Shown: one piece after another, positions 12,641 through 22,914 of the stretch
Numbering within the stretch: position 1 is the first letter of the stretch
Layout: every line of letters starts with the position of its first letter
Made by a program: the position numbers and the translations under genes
The notes under the pieces: generated by a model
Seen by the model: the letters and a program-made list of their open reading frames with translations, nothing else
The model's database searches: none
What the model was told of the DNA's origin: nothing
Source: Diphasiastrum complanatum
Lineage: Eukaryota; Streptophyta; Lycopodiopsida; Lycopodiales; Lycopodiaceae
Length of the DNA: 64,000 nucleotides
Reading direction: 5' to 3'
Assembly (NCBI GenBank): GCA_029204225.1
Contig: CM055108.1
Location: 10,869,782-10,933,781 of the forward strand

Positions 12641-12759
12641 ATAATATGTGTTCTTTCTAGAGTCGCCGATGATCAAAGTGGAGCTGAAGAAGAACTTGCA
12701 GCACCAAATGAAGCTGCAACATTCAACAAAAGAACCAGAATTGCCCTTCATTTCATAAA

Positions 12760-14040
12760 AATAAATGTAATAAATGAAGTGTTAAGAGAGATCAGTACAT
12801 GCACCACTGCCAAGGAGCTTGGAACACTCTAAAAACAATCTATGCAATTACGAATACTTCTAGATTGCTTACACTTAGAAACCAAATCTTTCTAAGTTAT
12901 CAGAGAGTAGATGAGAGTGCTTCATCATATGTAATGAGAGTAAAGGATCTTCATCAAGAGTTAGCTAGTATTGGAGATGCTCTTAAGAACACTGAACTTG
13001 TTCAATTAGTCCTTAATGGACTTAGAGATGAGTATGACAATATTGTGCAAACTTATGCTATCATGGAGGAACTTCCATCCTTGGAGACATTGCAAGGTTT
13101 TCTCATTGCTGAAGAAAGTAGGCAAGAGAACAAGATGTTGAGTCAACAGACTTTCATTAAAAGATGGTGGAGATGACAAAGCACTCTTCATCAGAGACAA
13201 GTCAAGAGGCAAGGGCAAAGGTCAATAACACTTCAAGAAGGACAAAGCCAAAGAAAGTGGTGAGGATCAGTCCTCACAATTTGCAACATCCAATAGCAAG
13301 AAGAAGCTGTCAAAGATCAAGTATTTCTTCTGTGGCAAGAAAGGACACTATGCATCAAACTGTTTCAAGAAGAAGAACCAATCTAAGCAAGATAACCTTA
13401 CTAATGAGGATGAGTGTGAGGGTGTTGAGAGTGAAAGAGAGGATTCTTTAATGATGTCTAGTTTTTCATCTTTTCCTTTTAAGAATGAAGAAGTCTGGTG
13501 GATAGATAGTCTGGCTAGTTCCCATATGTCTAGTTCTAGAAACTCTTTTACAAGTCCCATGCCATATCTAGGTGCAAAGAAATCAATCTATACTACTAAT
13601 GATGTAGAGTGTAGATTGAAGGAATAGGTAGTATTCCACTTCATGCATCATCATCAAAATCTTTTTGTTTGCATGATGTACTCTATGTACCTGGACTAAC
13701 CAAGAATCTCATTAGTGTAGTACAGTTGTTTGATAGTGGATTGGATGTCAAGTTTCAAGTTGACAAGTGTATAATCTCAAGAGAAAATGAAGTTATTGCT
13801 AGTGGATCTAGAATTGGAAAGTTGTACAAACTAGATTCTAGGGAGAGTGCTAACATTTCAGATATTGCTTATGAGACCAAGGTTCTTCAAGAAGATCTGT
13901 GGCATTAGAGATTGGGACATCCCAATTTCAAAGCTATGCAATTTATGTTCAAGAAAGAAAAAGTTGTTGGACTACCAAAGACATTATCAAAGGAGCTTCA
14001 ACCTTGTGAAGCTTGTGTTTTGGCCCACTTGTAATGCCAC
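12760..14040 (+). pseudogene. Copia gag-protease remnant
   Basis: The gag (UBN2) core is clear (NTSRLLTLRNQIF, MRVKDLHQEL, VLNGLRDEYDN). It is followed by a zinc knuckle region (KKGHYASNCF), the protease site with WWIDSLASSHM (the usual DSGA is changed to DSLA), and a GAG-pre-integrase region (LYVPGLTKNLISV, RLGHPNF). Frame changes occur after 13140 and around 13620, and there is a stop within the LWH-RLGH motif at 13906. Integrase, RT and RNase H are missing. It lies between the two inverted copies of the unrecognised gene family. Confidence 0.85.
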
Positions 14041-14126
14041 TATTGAGCCAAAATAGAGTAAGAGGCTAAACTCGTGCCAATTAGAGTGTAGACAAGTGTA
14101 ATGCTTTTGTTTGATGAATTCTAAGA

Positions 14127-14275
14127 GGTCCAATAGGATTTAGAGGTGAAACCATGAGAGGTCCAATAGAATTTGAGGTTTGCTTGAAAATGGTCCAATA
14201 GAATTAAGAGGTGCATGGATCAATGGTCCAATAGGATTAAGAGGTGGCAAAGTGTGGTCCAATCATAGTTAAGCA
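14127..14275 (+). repeat. Minisatellite, about 32-bp unit, five copies
   Basis: The word GGTCCAATA starts at 14127, 14160, 14192, 14225 and 14256 (the last copy changed to GGTCCAATC), giving periods of 31 to 33 bp. Units also share GAATTNAGAGGTG. It follows the Copia gag-protease remnant. The sequence on to 14640 is noncoding with short CTCTCT tracts. Confidence 0.8.
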
Positions 14276-14649
14276 TAGTGGTAGCTCGTGGATCTACTAG
14301 TATCATTGTACTCCTCATTTGGATCTAATTGATTTTGAGATTGAGTGGATTTTGAGTGTAATTGGATTTCTAGCTTTCTCTCTCTACCCGAGAGCTCATG
14401 ATGATTTTCTCTCTCTCTACCGGAGGAGAGCAGCCTGTTTTTACTTAGAATAATCTTTGAATACTTCTCACACGTGTGAGTGAGAGTTGGAAGTGATTGA
14501 ATGCATGTAGTAGTGTGTTTTTGCCATAGAATTAAAGATAGATCTTGAATCTCAATCTAATCTTGATCTTGGTGCATCTACACATCTTAGGAGATCACAA
14601 GTACATGTTGTGGACAGTCCACACATGTGAAAACAACATTGGCGAGGCA

Positions 14650-16060
14650 CCTTGAGCAGGTTGGCATTTTATTTGAAAATTTTCCCACTTGTCAAAAATT
14701 CTATCAACAAGTGCCCATACCTAAAATCAAAAAAGTTTTTAATTATTTGACAAGCAATTTCAGAAACATTAAAATAACGTTCAAAATTTTTATTCTGATG
14801 AAAACAATTTATGAAGAGGATAACGTGAATTTTGATCAAAGCATTCCATAACAAGCATAGCAAAAAAAATTACCTGGCCACTTTGAAAAGCAAGTTGAAA
14901 AAAGTTATCGTATTTTGTAAGGTTCTGCATAGGATTCTTTGAATCAAACAACAAGCCAGTCTCTTGAGCACAAAGTGCCTTAAGTTCCAATTGATTTACA
15001 TCTCTAGCTTTGGAGACTCTTGTATATTCTTTGTGAAAAAACTGTATCCTCTAAATGATAGTCATCTTCATCCGGTAGTCATGATCGATATTATGATCCC
15101 ATGTAAGCAATTTTGCTTCTTCCACTGTCAGGTCAACAAATGCAATGGCTTGGGATAATTGTTTCCGGGCTTGTAAACTGTGTATGCCCCCAAGAACAAA
15201 AAATGATATGAATCTAAGACAGAAAAATCAAAATTTGTAGCATCGTTGCATTATGTGGGATCAACTCAAAAAACAAAAGACGTTACTCTAGTTTGTGTAT
15301 TATCTTTAAATTTTATTTTTAAACTATGTACATGGATTTCATTCGGTTCTCGTACTTCCATTGGCCTATCTCTTGTTAGTGGGTCTACATGTGGCTTGTC
15401 ACATTGATCTATATCCAAATTAATGTTGTTTCTCTATTTTTTTTTGTTTTATGAATATTACCTCTTAATTTAGCAATCTTAGAGCTGTCTTCTAGGGGGT
15501 GGATGAAAGCATCAGACAAAGATAAAGAAGGCTCATTCACATTTTTTTGCTTTCTGCTAAAGAAATGGATTTGTGGCGATGTGTAGCCATGATTTCTGGG
15601 TGGGACTTGGGTCTGGTGGGGAAGGACTCAGAAATATTCAGTGATCTTTTTTTTTAGATGAGGGGATGGCCTCAACATTTTCAGTAACTAGCTTTGTGAC
15701 CTGAGCTGTGGTGGAAGCAGGCTTGTGATGTTCCATAGATACAGATTTAGAACTTTGTAATGAAAAGCTTGGATCTTTCCCCTCAACAATAGCAGATAGC
15801 ACCACTTTTAAGCATTGCTTCATGCTTTGGAAAAAAAACAACAAACAATTATATAGCATAAAGGTTGAAATTTTTTCTCTCAAAATAGGTGTCATTTTTT
15901 TAAGACTACCCATACCTTGAGGTTTTTCACTGCTCACCTCATTGCTTTTCTCATCATGTCATAGTCGTGGAGCAGGTGGATCTATTTGAAACAAAACTTC
16001 GGTAACATAAAATAGAGATTCTTGCACTAACCATCCCTTTGACATGCTTCCCTCTGGTCT
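14650..16060 (-). pseudogene. Unrecognised gene family, minus-strand copy
   Basis: This is an inverted, diverged copy of the unit at about 11316-12640. Shared landmarks on the minus strand are SMKQCLKV with KDPSFSLQSS (about 15830-15750), the ATGGCTACACATCGCCACA block (about 15590), and LELKALCAQETGLL (14970). At least three frames are needed to follow it. On the minus strand it lies downstream of the TNP2-like transposase remnant, which hints that this family is a second gene of a CACTA-like element. That link is inference. Confidence 0.5.
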
Positions 16061-16159
16061 TGCCTTCTGACGCACAAAATCTTTCAACACTTTCATGAAT
16101 CTCTCCAAGAAAAACATCCACTTAAAGAACATTTTAACGCATTAATGAGAGCATTTTGT

Positions 16160-17800
16160 TATTAATTTAAAAGAATCACACTACATTTATTGAAACCATT
16201 AAAATCAAAATCATGTGTATTAGATCTTGAATGCACAAGACCAACAATACCACCTTCTTGGACCAGGTGCACAAGCATATGCATCTGTATGTCTAGGATA
16301 GAAGTTGGAAAATCAGTCTCAAGCATACATACAGTCTCCACCATATCTTCTTGTTTTGTTTGCATATATATCTCACGAATCTCCTTATCACACATCCATC
16401 TACATCATGTTTGTAGTATAACTAGATTTTAGTACGTTCATATGATTTTATCAAACTTGTATTAGAAATTAAAACACGCAATTGGCATAAAATATCAATG
16501 TGAACAAAAAAATTTAAGTACCTGACAACGGATGCTAATTTGTAAATGGCATCATGAAGTTGATCGATTAGAAAGCCACGAATGCACATTGGAAATATGT
16601 ACTCGACCATCTTCAACCAATCATGAGATTTTAGGCCATGGAGTTTTCCTTCCCTTCAGTTGTGACTGATGTTCGTAGTGAATGAGCAAAACCTGTTGGT
16701 GTTTTCATCTCGCAAATGATTGATCGTACATACTTATACTCTTCTTTCATAAGAATCCAAGGGGCTCTTGGAATATTATAGGTTTTTCCATCAATACATA
16801 ATTTTGGCCAATACTCTTTATTTGTTTTTTATTCTTGTCGATCATGTTTGGCAGAAATAGTATCTTTGTCGCCCACCAAGTGTTTCCATATTGATTCACC
16901 CACATTTTCTAATGTGATTACGATCAAGCAAGTGATTGATCAAAAGGTTATTCCAATATGGTAAAAAATGAAAGATGGATAGTCTTTTCATACCATTGAT
17001 TGGCTTAGTCTCGGATTCAATCCAAAGTTTGTGCCAATCTACCACGAACATTCTCTTTGGAGGCATTCTTGTTTCTGATCTTCCTCCAAAGCCTCTTCTA
17101 TGAGCATTTCTAAATGGATGATTTTTATCATGCAAGCACTTGCGATGATTTTCATATAAAACTTTGTTTAAATGACGTGAGTGTCGAGCATCAATATATG
17201 GTCCACAAATGAGACACGCATGATATCCAAAAGTTGTAAAACCTAAAAGAATCAAATCCAATCCGTGTTATAAAAGAATCAAATCCAATCCGTGTTATTG
17301 TCTTGAAGTGGACGTGAGATGTCATATGCTTGGACTCCCTTCCATAGTAGTTATAGTTTTTCAATCAATGGTGCAAAGTAGATATCCATATTTTTTACTT
17401 CATGTTTTCCAGGAATTAGAAGTGCTTAGCATGAGATGTCCTTTTTTAATGCTTAGCCAAGGTGGAATGTTATAGTTGACCAACACCACTAGCCAAGTAG
17501 ACCAAGTGCTTGACATTTTTCCAAAGGGGTTAACCTCGTCTGTTGCAAGTCCAAATCTTATATTTCTTGTTTCACTTGCGAAACATGGATATTCTTTGTC
17601 AATGTGTTTCCATGTAGGAGAGTCTGAGGGTACTCTCATGATCTCATCCAAAGAACGATGACTAGCATGCCAATTCACAAGTTTTGCAAGAGACTTGCAA
17701 TGAAACAATCGTTGCAATTGTGGGATTATTAGAAAGTGTCGTAACACCTTGCATGGGATAGTGGGCCCTTGTAAGTCGTCTCGATATCGATTCAATGAAC
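16160..17800 (-). pseudogene. CACTA (En/Spm-like) TNP2-type transposase remnant
   Basis: Frames on the minus strand keep the order of TNP2 landmarks. They are VLRHFLIIPQLQRLF, WHASHRS with WKHIDKEYPCFA, and GLATDEVNPFGKMS with STWLVVLVNYNIPPW (17795-17400). GFTTFGYHACLICGP and LPYWNNLLINHLLDRNHI follow (17261-16896), then GLKSHDWLKM (about 16640) and finally LDIQMHMLVHLVQEGGI (16395-16162), the last from the C-terminal DUF4218-like region. Frame breaks lie between these pieces. I did not identify the CACTA terminal repeats. Confidence 0.8.
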
Positions 17801-17814
17801 AAGGCTAGAGGCTT

Positions 17815-18482
17815 CTAGGCTGAATCTAGATGGATCTTGCGCACAAGGCCTTCAAGTTATTTCAGCTTCCATGAGCCCAAACCACAATCTAAAAAATGAA
17901 TTATGAAATTTGAAACTTGAAAAGTTGGATAACTCTAAGTTGCAAGCTGGCAAGTTGCAACTTAGCCCATTGTTCAAATTTCAAAGCTTGGCCAAGTTAA
18001 ATATTGAAGTTATTGAAGTTTGAAGTTGTGAATCTCAAATCCAATATATTAAGTTATAAATTTTCAAACTTACAAAGAGTCAAATTTCAGGTTAAAATAA
18101 TGTGTCATGTACTTGTTAAAACTTATACAAGCACCTTAACTTATGACACTTAAAATAAATTGTAGCCCATCAAAAAGATGGTTTTAAACAGGTTATGCAC
18201 TTTATTGTTGATGGCCTAAAATTACAAGTGCATGTCAAATACCTCCAAATTGGCCTTTGAAGGGTATGACTGGCATCAAATTTTAGCACTGTTGTGTGAA
18301 AAAATTCAACTAGCTTTGTTATTTTGGTCATATTTGTATATGAGGCCAATTTTTACATTAGACTTAGAGTTTGACTTTTCAAAGTTATATTAGTCTAAAA
18401 GCATTTGAATAAACACTTTTTGAGAGTCATGTTATGGATTTGGATCTTGATTCATTTGAAATTCTTCACATGGTATCAGAAC
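17815..18482 (+). mobile_element. LTR end and primer-binding site of a Copia element ('C')
   Basis: TGGTATCAGAAC at 18471-18482 matches the initiator-tRNA primer-binding site and follows directly on ...CTTCACA at 18470, a plausible LTR end. The upstream stretch is AT-rich and noncoding; its LTR start could not be fixed. The leader continues to 18573 and is cut by the DNA transposon at 18576. It resumes at 25482 and reaches a Copia gag start at about 25987. Confidence 0.65.
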
Positions 18483-18575
18483 TTGTGTTGCAGGTTATGA
18501 AAGGATCAAGCACATCTATCAAGGATTTGGAGGAGATATCAATGCTAGAGCATGCTAGATTGACTTCTACCATTA

Positions 18576-18603
18576 GGGCCCTTTTTGGACTCAAAAAGGG
18601 CCT
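18576..18603 (+). repeat. Left terminal inverted repeat
   Basis: It matches the reverse complement of 25452-25479 at 27 of 28 positions. It is itself a hairpin: 11-bp perfect arms (GGCCCTTTTTG and CAAAAAGGGCC) around a GACT loop. The asymmetric loop shows that the two ends are inverted, not direct. Confidence 0.8.
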
Positions 18604-19010
18604 CTTCACTAATTATAATTAGTGTTAATGACGACACGTGTCCCAACAAAATATTGACAACTGAGAGGGAATGGTCCATATGACATGGCAAATTCAATGG
18701 TGCAGATTAAATCAAGTGTGGGCCCACAAAGTACACCTCTAACATTAACCCTAGATAAAGCAATAACTATGCCTACAAGTTAATATCAACTAGCCTGTCT
18801 ATCTACTAGCAGCCATATCCTAAGTGAGCCTAGTCCTTATTTCAAATTTTGAATGTTCACAAGCTTGTATCTCTCATCTCTCTCTCATTTTGTAGTCTCT
18901 CTCTCATTCTGTATACTCCACAAATATTCTATTTTTTTTATTTTGGTTCATCTTATCTGAAGATCTACACACTATTTCGCATATCCTACATTATCATTAC
19001 ATCATCCATT

Positions 19011-20319
19011 ATGGCCTCTACTCAATCAAGGAAGCCCAAGAATCAACTAGCTTCCATTGTTGCACACATCAAAGATTCCAATGAGCATTGGGTGCCCCAT
19101 ACATTTTCAACTTTTGACTGGGTTTACATGCAACCATCAGGCAAAGGAACTCACAAGGTTGCAAAGAGGAAGCAAAACAACCAAGACTACCATTGAAAAG
19201 GAAGGATCCACGAATTCAAGATCGACCAAAACGGCGAATACCTTGCAAATGTGCAACACGTATACATGCGTCGAGATATTTTATTGGATGTGGCTGTTGC
19301 TGATAGAACCATACAGTCACATTGTAGGTCTCACCTCTTTTATTCTTGTGTTAACTATTATGTTTGAATTATTATTATGTCATTGTAATGGGTCGTAATG
19401 TTGCATTAATGCCTGGTGCAGATGTCTTTCCTTCAAATAGCTTCGACTGGCAAAACGTGAAGTCTTTCACTGAAAAATTCTCCACCATACACACCAAATA
19501 TGGAGAACTAATATATTGTGGGTTGGCATCCTCTGCCCTGATCAAAATGGGCATTTTCTTTTACGATCACGTGTATGAAGTTCCAAAAAAAAACTTTGGC
19601 CAAGGCAAATTAGCACCAATTTCTGAGCCTGCGATCGATTCTCACGAGTGGCAACTTCTCAAAGAGATTACTGGTAATATGAAGCCAACATTCGGATCCA
19701 AACGAGTCTACACTAGCATCTCTGTGCCGATCACCGTATTTGTTGCCATATTTAAGGCGGTCCCCTTTAGGAAAACAAACACAATGTGGGCATGGAAAGC
19801 AAAAAAATCATCATTGTTGGATAACATATTTGTCGCATGGGATTCAAAGGAAATGGAGCATAAAGGAGATTTAATAAGGTGTAAGCTCTCTTGTGAAACA
19901 ATGACCATAATGTATCATATTTCACGTCAAACATGCTCCTTAAGTTTCATCTATAGGCGATATAAGTTTGGTCATGGCCGATGGGACCCTCTGGACGCGG
20001 AGACGAATCAGCAAGAAGTGGAGATATCCATACATTTGCCCCATGATGAAATACGAGAAATTCATATAAATAAGGAGTGCATTCGGCATATGCTTGGATT
20101 GACTTGTGTTGATGTGCCAGTAGATTTTGTCTTCACTCGTAATGGACAAAATGTGAGTCCCTAATTTCCATCAGATTCCTAAATTTTAAATCGTAATGTT
20201 GAATAAATATAGGATTATTAATTTTGTGTCTGGTTTTGTAGATACGGAGACGAGTCAAAAAAGATCATGAAGGTGTTTTATTTTTACAAACAGGGACATT
20301 AGGAGTCCAATGGGAATAA
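19011..20319 (+). pseudogene. Two-intron transposon-borne gene, tentative BAH-like region
   Basis: The inferred exons are 19011-19323, 19422-20152 and 20242-20319. Introns start GTAGGT and GTGAGT and end GCAG and TGTAG, and the reading phase is kept across both. The product would be 373 residues. One in-frame TGA (19194-19196) breaks it and fits CGA changed to TGA. Landmarks are FDWVYMQPSGK, KGRIHEFKIDQNGEYL with NVQHVYMRRD, and FYDHVYEVPKKNFGQGKL. This order loosely resembles a BAH domain, a chromatin-reading fold, but the match is weak and not established. The C-terminal two thirds are unrecognised. An alternative in-frame ATG lies upstream at about 18850 but adds an unlikely hydrophobic leader. 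Confidence 0.5.
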
Positions 20320-20646
20320 AGGATTTAATCTAATGAAAAATAGAAAACACAATTAGTTGGTTGTGTTTTGACTCTATTCTAATATATTTGGTTGTGTTTT
20401 GACTTTACTTTTGCGTTGTCTCATTTTATATGCCTGTTACTACATTTGTGGATGTCCAAGATTGAAACTTGTTAGGGTTTAAATCGTTTAGTGATATGCA
20501 TTTTAATACTATTACTGGTTTTCTTCAAAGGTTTTCGCTAATTGGCAATTAGGATGTTTACTCATGAGCCTAGACAAGAATATACTATATTTGAAAAAGA
20601 GGCCAAAACTTTTATAGGGGCACTTACTAGAAATAGAACCCTTCAC

Positions 20647-20655
20647 TATATAAAA
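20647..20655 (+). promoter_or_regulatory. TATA box of the H3-like gene
   Basis: TATATAAAA lies about 120 bp before the first ATG (20769). A pyrimidine-rich leader follows, so transcription would start near 20680. The spacing is normal for a plant RNA polymerase II promoter. Confidence 0.6.
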
Positions 20656-20768
20656 GTGCTTGGGTCCTCATTTCTCCACTTCATCCCTCGAGTGTCAGAG
20701 TGTCAGTTTTTTTAGATTCTCTGTTTTTCATCTCTCGTGTTCTCTGATACGTTTTCAAAGGCTAACCA

Positions 20769-22006
20769 ATGTCGAAGGAAATGGCACGGACGAAACAAAC
20801 GGCTAGAGATCCCAGAGTGACTGCATTGCTCCATAGGGATGCACTAGCCACCCTCGATGAGAGAGAGAGAGAGGAGAGCAGAAATAGGAGTAGGAGTCGC
20901 AGCCCTATAGAGTCTCAGGAAGATTCGGCCACTCAGCGTAAAGCTGAGGAGGACATGGCCCATACAGCAGCTGTACAGGAGGACCAGACTGAGCAGGAGC
21001 AGCAAGAAGACCAGTAGCAGCACGAGGACCAGTAGCAACAGCAGCAGCAGTAGTCACCATGACAGAAAAGCCCTTCCCCGATGGCAACTGAACGGGAGGA
21101 AACAATAAAGTTCCTAGATGAGGAGCTTGCGGCATCGGGTGAGTTGCCGGTTCTGAATGATTCTTTCTTCAACCCATTTCCACCAGCAATGGACATGGAC
21201 ACATCAAGTTTAGGCATATCAGGGGACACCACACCCAACGGGTCACCTCCAAGTCACGACCCGGTGATGGGTCCGATGATGTCGTTGCTGGTGGGTGGTT
21301 CTGATGAGGGCACCCTGATGTTGCACACAACAAGGATGAAACAAAAGGCGATCCATAGATGGTCAGAGATAGGAACACACGAGCGAAAGAGAAAGAATCC
21401 TCGCAAGGCAGGCTCTACATCAAAGCGACAGAACCCTGCAGCTCAGCAGCCATCACCACTGCCCACACTGCCAACATCGCCTCCACCACCTCCACCTCCA
21501 CCGCCTCCACCTCCACCACCTCCACCACCTCTTCCACCACCTCCATCACCACCACCTCCACCACCACTACCTTCACCACCTCCACCACCTCCAAGTTCTG
21601 TCGCAGCTAGCCCAAGTAGGACCGTAGAGCGTGGCAGGGGTAGGCCTGCCCCTCGTGCAGCACCATGGGCTGGAAAGGAGCTCTGCAGGATGCAGCCACC
21701 ACCTCCTCAACCGCGTAGAAAGCGCAGGATCGCAAAGTGGCTCCAGGATATACGGAGCTATCAGAAGTCCGTTAAATTTTGATCCCTAGGGCCTCTTTTG
21801 TGAGGCTTGTAAAAGAAATAGTCGATGAATTTTCTTTGGGGAACAGAGTTACGGCAGATGCGGTGTCCGCAATACAAAAGTCTACAAAAATGTACCTAAC
21901 GCAGCTTTTTGAGGACTCATTTTTGTGTGCAGTGCACGGGAAGAGAGTCACAATACTCCTAAAGGATCTCCACCTAGCTAGAAGGCTAAGGAGAGAGCGC
22001 AATTAA
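20769..22006 (+). pseudogene. Histone H3-like gene with a very long N-terminal tail (broken)
   Basis: From the ATG at 20781 the product starts MARTKQTAR, identical to the first nine codons of canonical histone H3; an ATG at 20769 would add four residues. The tail continues with a Ser/Arg block (RNRSRSRSP), a Gln/Glu-rich part and a polyproline tract. The C-terminal end is a histone fold: IRSYQKS, then IPRASFVRLVKEI, then LFEDSFLCAVHGKRVTI and LARRLRRERN. Length is about 408 codons against 136 for canonical H3. Loop 1 has the canonical length, unlike most centromeric H3, although IPRASFVR resembles centromeric H3. Breaks are stops at 21015, 21033 and 21051 (TAG) and 21060 (TGA), plus a one-base deletion in a T run at 21777-21780. 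No introns. Confidence 0.8.
21478..21596 (+). repeat. CCA/CCT trinucleotide tract coding polyproline
   Basis: Nearly every codon is CCA or CCT, giving about forty residues that are almost all proline with a few Leu and Ser. It lies in the tail of the H3-like gene, at about residues 233-272. The codon mixture suggests replication slippage with some age. Confidence 0.85.
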
Positions 22007-22252
22007 AAATATCATGTACATGATTTTATTTATAATATACTGAAGATTTGGTGTCAAGTATCTTGCAGAATTTCAGGTTATGTGAATGCAAATTGTTGTG
22101 ATTGAGTTCAATATCTGATTTCAGTACTGTTTATGTGAATGCAGTCATTTGAAAATTTTAGTACCATCTATGTGAATGCAGTGATTTAAAATTTTCAGTA
22201 CTATGGGAATGGTAGTTTCTTTAACCATGTTGTAGCTAAGATATGTTTCAAT

Positions 22253-22331
22253 TGAAAATCATGCCAGGGCACTACTAGGGCCCGTTTGACCAGGTCAAAC
22301 GGCCCCTGGTCGCGCCCTGGCGTGATTTTCA
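22253..22331. repeat. Double hairpin between the convergent halves of the transposon
   Basis: The outer arms 22253-22270 and 22314-22331 pair at 17 of 18 positions (TGAAAATCATGCCAGGGC and its partner). An inner pair, 22278-22291 and 22293-22306, pairs at 13 of 14 positions (GGGCCCGTTTGACC) around a single A. The inner arm begins with the same GGGCCC as the element ends. It sits after the stop of the H3-like gene and before the 3' end of the minus-strand ORFs. It could act as a 3' end signal, an internal end-like sequence or the trace of a small insertion. Confidence 0.75.
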
Positions 22332-22465
22332 TGTCACGAAAAAAAGAAAAAAAATCTTTATCAGAGAAAAAAAATTTAAATTCTAAATTCAATGAATAAG
22401 TACATCATATAATTACAACAGAGAATTAGGAGAGTCCTCAAGAAAAAAAATGACAAAATCTTTAT

Positions 22466-22782
22466 TCACATTTGATCCATTTCCTTCAGAGAGGACTTCA
22501 GCTTCTCTGATCGCTTCTCTGATGACAGTACTAGTTTTAACATTTCTAATGCTAATTTAGGAGCATCTCTCTCATCCTCATAAGGACCAATTAAACTCGA
22601 GAGAATGAGCTGGGTCTCGAATCCAGGGCATAAATCATTCAAAACGACTTTTCGGAGGACACAGTAAGCCTTTGGCGCTGACGGTGACAAGTCCACCTCA
22701 CCAATGTGCTTGGAGAGTGCTTTGCATAAATTTCAAAAAAACAAGAAGTGACAACAAAATGAGAACCCCCACTCTTATATAG
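22466..22782 (-). CDS. Unrecognised small ORF with its own TATA box
   Basis: The frame is open from about 22725 to 22466 on the minus strand and codes for about 85 residues. It has HIGEVDLSPSAPKAY, then LCPGFETQLILSSLIGP, and a charged helix at the C-terminus (SSEKRSEKLKSSLKEM). CTATATAA on the minus strand at 22775-22782 is a plausible TATA box. No in-frame ATG is seen near the start, so a base may have been lost or the exon may be spliced. I do not recognise the family. It could be a separate gene of the transposon or its transposase's last exon. Confidence 0.35.
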
Positions 22783-22914
22783 AGGGACATGTTTTCAAAA
22801 ATAGATATTACTATAAAATCAAATAAAACAATTTCTATTTATAACAACAATCCAATTCGGCAGTAATATTTATCACAAAGGAATATTCGAATTACAGTTC
22901 AACATAAATTGTTT

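Noticed and set aside
21169-21610. Additional long frames in the polyproline region, including a Thr/Ser-rich plus-strand frame
   Set aside because: They are the same CCA/CCT tract read in other frames.
20769-22006. Calling the H3-like gene a centromeric H3 (CENH3)
   Set aside because: IPRASFVR is CENH3-like, but loop 1 has canonical H3 length and the N-terminal MARTKQTAR is canonical, so the class stays open.
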